DNA from: Olsenella sp.
GTDB taxonomy: Bacteria; Actinomycetota; Coriobacteriia; Coriobacteriales; Atopobiaceae
Length of the DNA: 8,725 nt
Direction: 5' to 3'
Assembly: GCA_015062715.1 (NCBI GenBank)
Contig: SUUD01000066.1
Span: 1 to 8,725, forward strand
Made by a program: the position numbers and the translations under genes. Below, piece after piece: positions 5,685 through 8,725 of this stretch (its first letter is position 1; each line of letters starts with the position of its first letter). Under the pieces are notes generated by a model. That model ran no database searches and was not told the DNA's origin. It saw only the letters and a program-made list of their open reading frames with translations.

Positions 5685-8168
5685 TTAGGCGTTGGGGTTC
5701 CACTCCTCGAGCTGGGGCTCGGTGAGCGGGTCGGCCTTGTAGGTCGCGGTGCGCTCGTCGTCGATCACGCCGGACCAGTTGAGGCCGAAGCCGAACTCGT
5801 AGGTGTTGCCCGCGGCGTCGACGTAGCACTCGACCGAGCGCGGGGTGTCCTCGTTGAGGGCCTCGAGCGCGTCCATGTCCTTGGGCATGGGGTGGCTGAG
5901 CAGGCCGGAGGGCTCCACGGCGCCGGTGATGACGTTGGCGTAGGCGAAGTCTGCCACGCCGCCAAAGCCGAGCAGGATGGCGTCGGCATAGGGCTCGATC
6001 TCGCCGAAGCACATCGGGCGGTCGGCGTCGACGCACAGGATGAGCTTGGCGCCCTCGGGCAGGGACTCCTTGAGCGCGATGACCGCGTCAAGCGAGGCCT
6101 CGTTGGTGGCGAAGGTCTCCTCGCCAAAGTAGGAGCGGTTGTCGTAGACGCCGTTCTCGTCCTCGGGGTTCAGCGACTCCTTGCGGACGTTGGGGCCATC
6201 GGCCTTGTACGGACGGTACTGGAGGCTGATGGGCTTCCAGTAGGGGCCGGGCTCCGGCTCGGTGCCCATGATGATGGACATGAAGCTCGGGCCGCCCTGG
6301 ACGCCCTGGTAGGCGTCGGCGGGGTTGTTGACCTTGATGACGGCGTACTTGACGTCGGAGAGATCGGCCAGCTTGGTGATATCGGCCTCGGCGGGCGTGG
6401 GGTTGCCCTGCTCGTCGGCCTCGCCGGAGGGCTCGCCGACCTCGTCGGTCACGACGTTCTCGCCAAAGAGCTCGAGCGGCATGGTCGGGACGATCATGGC
6501 CGGGCTGGAGCCGAAGAAGCTCTGGACCGCGGGCTTGTACTGCTGCGGGACGTAGACCTTGCCGTCAAGGCCGGCCTCGGAGATGACGCCGTCGTTCTTG
6601 AGCATGATGATCGACTTGTTGGCGGCATCGGTGCCAAAGGCAGCGGCGGCCTCGGACTCGAGGATCTCCTTGGCGGCGCTACGGTCGCTGTAGGGGTTGT
6701 CGAACAGCTGGACCTTGTTCATGAACTTGAAGATGTGGCGCGCGTGCTCCTGGTACTGGGCCAGGGCCTCCTCCTCGCCAAGCTCGCCGACGAGGGTCTC
6801 CCACGCGGTGGCGCCGTTCTCGAGCTCGAAGGAGCCACCGTGCTGGTCGATGCCGGCGGCGTACATCTTGTGGAGGCGCTGGGCGCCGTCGAGGTTGGAG
6901 ACGCCGTGGCCGGTGCCGGACGAGATCATCCAGTCGGTGGTGAGCATGCCGTCCCAGCCGGTGTTGCGCAGGCCGGAGAGCAGGTACTCGGAGAAGCCGG
7001 CGCCCACGTGCTCGCCCAGGGCATCCGGGTCGTTGGGATCATAGGGGATGCCGTAGCAGGGCATGACGGCCGCCATCTCCTCGGTGGAGGAGTTGAGGTG
7101 CATGCCGCCGTCCAGGAACGGGACCAGGTGGGCCTTGAACTGGCTGCTCGGGAAGACGTTCCACTTGCCGGAGTCGGAGTGGTCGTCACGGCCGCCCTCG
7201 TTGGAGCCCTCGCCCACGAAGTGCTTCAGCATGACGCCCACGGAGTCCTTGCCCCAGCCGAGGTCCTCGGTGGCCTCGTCGTCGCCCCACGTGGACTGCA
7301 TGCCGCCGCCGAACTCGGCCGCGAAGTCGCGGTTGAGGGCGGGGTCGTTGCCCACGGAGCCGTTCAGGCGGGTGCCGCGCAGCTGGGTGTAGAGGTCGAT
7401 CTGCGGGCCGAGCTCGCAGGTGATGCCCATGGCACGCCAGGCGCGGGCCTGCCACATGCCGGCCTTGCGCCAGATGTCCTTGTCGAAGGTGGCGGCCAGG
7501 CCCACGGAGCCGGGCACGTTGAAGAGCTGCGCCGGGTCACGGGAGTTGATGTACGGGATGCCGTACGGGGTGGCCTCGGCCGTGGCCTGGACCTGGTTGA
7601 TCCACTGGACGTCGGAGGCGAAGGAGTCGAGCGTGTAGGACAGGCGGGAGACGCCGGAGCAGGAGCCCTGCTCGATGAGGCCGAAGGACTCGGTGTCGGT
7701 GGACGTCTGGTTGTCGGAGACGCCGCCGTGGAACATCAGCGGGATGATCTCCTCGCCGGTCATCATGGCAGCGAGGGCCGCGGCGCGGTCGTCGCCGGGC
7801 TGACGCCAGTCCTCGTAGAAGTCGAGCTTGCCGTTGCCGTTGAGGTCCTTGAAGGCCAGGCCCTGGACCTGGATGATCTTGGAGGCGTCCATGACGCCCA
7901 GCACGGGAGCGTCGTCGGGGTTGGTGACCTTGGTCCAGCCGTCGCGGGTCTCCTCGGAGGTCCACAGGGCCTCGACGTCGTCGCCGTCGGGGTCGATGGG
8001 ATAGGCGGACGCGTCGGGAGCGGAGTAGTCGGCCTCGGCGGGAGCCTCGGCCTCCTCGCCGCCCTCCTCCTCGGGCGCGGCCTCGCCGCCGCAGGCAGCG
8101 AGCATGGCGGCTGCGCTGGCGACGCCGGCGACCTCGAGGAAGTTCCTACGGGTGATCTTTGTGCTCAT
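5685..8168 (-). CDS. Tat-exported lipoprotein GH3 glycosidase with EF-hand-like loop
   Basis: An 827-residue GH3 enzyme. The N-terminus has TRRNFL (6-11, twin arginines 7-8), a hydrophobic stretch and the lipobox LAAC with Cys26. This suggests Tat export of a folded protein and lipid anchoring on the outer membrane face. An acidic Ala/Glu tether follows (about 29-48). DLNGNGKLDFYE (108-119) matches a 12-residue EF-hand calcium loop, followed by YEDWR as in many GH3s. The barrel (about 130-490) has NSRDP (208-212), LKHFVGEG (314-321) and LTTDW, giving nucleophile Asp412. The GH3 C-terminal domain (about 515-800) contains PISLQYRPY (646-654), EPYADAILLGFGG (725-737) and EPSGLLSHPMP (752-762), and no FnIII domain follows. 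The usual Glu-containing acid/base motif is not visible. The ATG at 8168 has AAAGGAGA 4 nt upstream. The gene lies 79 bp behind the small lipoprotein gene and is probably co-transcribed with it. Confidence 0.96.
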   Translation of the reverse strand: MSTKITRRNFLEVAGVASAAAMLAACGGEAAPEEEGGEEAEAPAEADYSAPDASAYPIDPDGDDVEALWTSEETRDGWTKVTNPDDAPVLGVMDASKIIQVQGLAFKDLNGNGKLDFYEDWRQPGDDRAAALAAMMTGEEIIPLMFHGGVSDNQTSTDTESFGLIEQGSCSGVSRLSYTLDSFASDVQWINQVQATAEATPYGIPYINSRDPAQLFNVPGSVGLAATFDKDIWRKAGMWQARAWRAMGITCELGPQIDLYTQLRGTRLNGSVGNDPALNRDFAAEFGGGMQSTWGDDEATEDLGWGKDSVGVMLKHFVGEGSNEGGRDDHSDSGKWNVFPSSQFKAHLVPFLDGGMHLNSSTEEMAAVMPCYGIPYDPNDPDALGEHVGAGFSEYLLSGLRNTGWDGMLTTDWMISSGTGHGVSNLDGAQRLHKMYAAGIDQHGGSFELENGATAWETLVGELGEEEALAQYQEHARHIFKFMNKVQLFDNPYSDRSAAKEILESEAAAAFGTDAANKSIIMLKNDGVISEAGLDGKVYVPQQYKPAVQSFFGSSPAMIVPTMPLELFGENVVTDEVGEPSGEADEQGNPTPAEADITKLADLSDVKYAVIKVNNPADAYQGVQGGPSFMSIIMGTEPEPGPYWKPISLQYRPYKADGPNVRKESLNPEDENGVYDNRSYFGEETFATNEASLDAVIALKESLPEGAKLILCVDADRPMCFGEIEPYADAILLGFGGVADFAYANVITGAVEPSGLLSHPMPKDMDALEALNEDTPRSVECYVDAAGNTYEFGFGLNWSGVIDDERTATYKADPLTEPQLEEWNPNA

Positions 8169-8205
8169 CGTCTCTCCTTTTGTGTCGGTGGCACGAAATG
8201 GTGAC

Positions 8206-8229
8206 GGGCGCGGCCCCCCGACCGCGCCC
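8206..8229 (-). terminator. GC hairpin between the small lipoprotein and the Tat GH3 gene
   Basis: GGGCGCGG (8206-8213) pairs with CCGCGCCC (8222-8229) around an 8-nt loop, 18 nt past the TAA of the small lipoprotein gene. Only a short ATTTCG follows on the minus strand, so full termination is doubtful. An attenuating or 3'-protecting role that lets the short upstream gene outproduce the large enzyme is plausible. Confidence 0.45.
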
Positions 8230-8247
8230 CAGAGAACCCGTTACGGC

Positions 8248-8706
8248 TTAGCCGTAGAAGTCGAAGTTGATGGTGTCGAAGCCATCGATGCCAAAGTCGG
8301 CGGCGTTGCCGGACATGGTGGCGTTGTCGACGACGGTGAGGGTGATGTCACCGGAGGAGAGGTGCAGGGTGACCTCGGACTCGGTGCCCTCGTAGGTGCC
8401 GGAGTCGGTCAGCAGGTCGGCGTGGGCCTCGAGCGGGGTGACCTCGACGGTGCCGTCATCGCCGAAGACGACGTCGAGCATCTGCTCGTTGCCGCCGGCG
8501 GTGCCGTAGACGGTCTCGCCGGTGACCTCGACGCTGCCGCGCCACTGGCCGGCAAAGAAGCTGTAGTCGGTCTCGGTGGCCGCAGCCTCCTCGGTGGCCT
8601 CCTCCTCGGCGGGAGCAGCGGCCTCGCCGGAGCCGCCGCCGCAGGCGGCGAGCGTGACGGCGAGGGCGGCCGCGCCGAACAGCTTGACGATGTTCATACG
8701 CTTCAT
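8248..8706 (-). CDS. Small secreted lipoprotein of unknown function
   Basis: A 152-residue protein not assigned to a family. Residues 1-21 form a Sec-type lipoprotein signal (basic MKRMNIVK, hydrophobic core, LAAC with Cys22). An Ala/Glu-rich tether runs to about residue 46. A compact domain of about 105 residues follows, beginning DYSFFAGQWRG (47-57). It is rich in alternating beta-type sequence, acidic, and has TVVDNATMSGNA at 124-135. The GxWxG start and the 'xMSG' turn are reminiscent of lipocalin-like or small beta-barrel domains, but this is only an impression. The tether, ending in TDYS, closely resembles that of the adjacent Tat GH3, which ends in ADYS. The gene is first in the visible operon, so it may serve the enzyme as a glycan-binding or accessory lipoprotein, or simply share the promoter. 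Its promoter would lie beyond the window. Confidence 0.9.
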   Translation of the reverse strand: MKRMNIVKLFGAAALAVTLAACGGGSGEAAAPAEEEATEEAAATETDYSFFAGQWRGSVEVTGETVYGTAGGNEQMLDVVFGDDGTVEVTPLEAHADLLTDSGTYEGTESEVTLHLSSGDITLTVVDNATMSGNAADFGIDGFDTINFDFYG

Positions 8707-8712
8707 TTCTTT

Positions 8713-8719
8713 CCCCCTT
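8713..8719 (-). promoter_or_regulatory. Ribosome binding site choosing the first of two ATGs
   Basis: AAGGGGG lies 6 nt before the ATG at 8706, which is good spacing. The alternative ATG at 8697 (Met4) has no purine-rich site at a suitable distance, so the longer start is preferred. Only 19 bases upstream of the gene are in the window. Confidence 0.55.
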
Positions 8720-8725
8720 GTCTTG

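Noticed and set aside
2653..5688. Plus-strand open frame of 1011 codons opposite the permuted GH3
   Set aside because: Same antisense shadow pattern: low-complexity valine/glycine/aspartate-rich translation and no recognisable motif. The minus strand has a strong ribosome binding site and clear GH3 domains.
5535..8204. Plus-strand open frame of 889 codons opposite the Tat GH3
   Set aside because: Antisense shadow of the GH3 coding frame, with biased low-complexity composition.
1..8725. tRNA, rRNA, riboswitch or phage attachment sites
   Set aside because: None was recognised by reading either strand. The gaps are short and explained by hairpins, ribosome binding sites and the repeat element.

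Overview
The window comes from a high-GC bacterium, about two-thirds G+C by eye. It is most likely a host-associated actinobacterium of the Coriobacteriia (Olsenella/Collinsella/Atopobium type). That placement is an inference from base composition, purine-rich Shine-Dalgarno sites, lipoproteins with an LAAC lipobox and acidic Ala/Glu tethers, and the density of family 3 glycoside hydrolases (GH3). No rRNA or marker gene is present to prove it. All four genes lie on the minus strand, so transcription runs from the high coordinates to the low ones.

In transcription order the window holds the following. (1) 8706-8248 is a small secreted lipoprotein of unknown function. (2) 8168-5685 is a GH3 enzyme with a twin-arginine signal, a lipobox and an EF-hand-like calcium loop. 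(3) 5517-2659 is a GH3 enzyme whose domain order is permuted (C-terminal GH3 domain, then FnIII-like domain, then catalytic barrel), with a hydrophobic segment at each end. (4) 2310-1 is a GH3 beta-glucosidase with conventional domain order and no export signal; its last few codons lie outside the window. The gaps between genes 1-2 and 2-3 are 79 and 167 bp. Each holds a GC-rich hairpin and no obvious promoter, so these three genes probably form one operon. Gene 4 sits behind a terminator-like hairpin and appears to have its own promoter.

The non-coding highlight is the 348-bp gap at 2311-2658. It carries a perfect 59-bp inverted repeat (2460-2518 / 2527-2585) built from smaller units that can each form a hairpin. 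It looks like a REP/REPIN-type or MITE-type non-autonomous element. Beside it are a terminator-like hairpin (2607-2641) and a candidate promoter whose -10 box is overlapped by a small palindrome (2349-2361).

Together the genes suggest a tiered glycoside-degrading locus. A Tat-exported lipoprotein GH3 and a membrane-tethered GH3 would act outside the membrane, and a cytosolic GH3 would finish imported oligosaccharides or glycosides. No transporter or regulator gene is visible. The three GH3s have clearly different architectures, so they are not recent tandem duplicates. The substrate cannot be read from the sequence.
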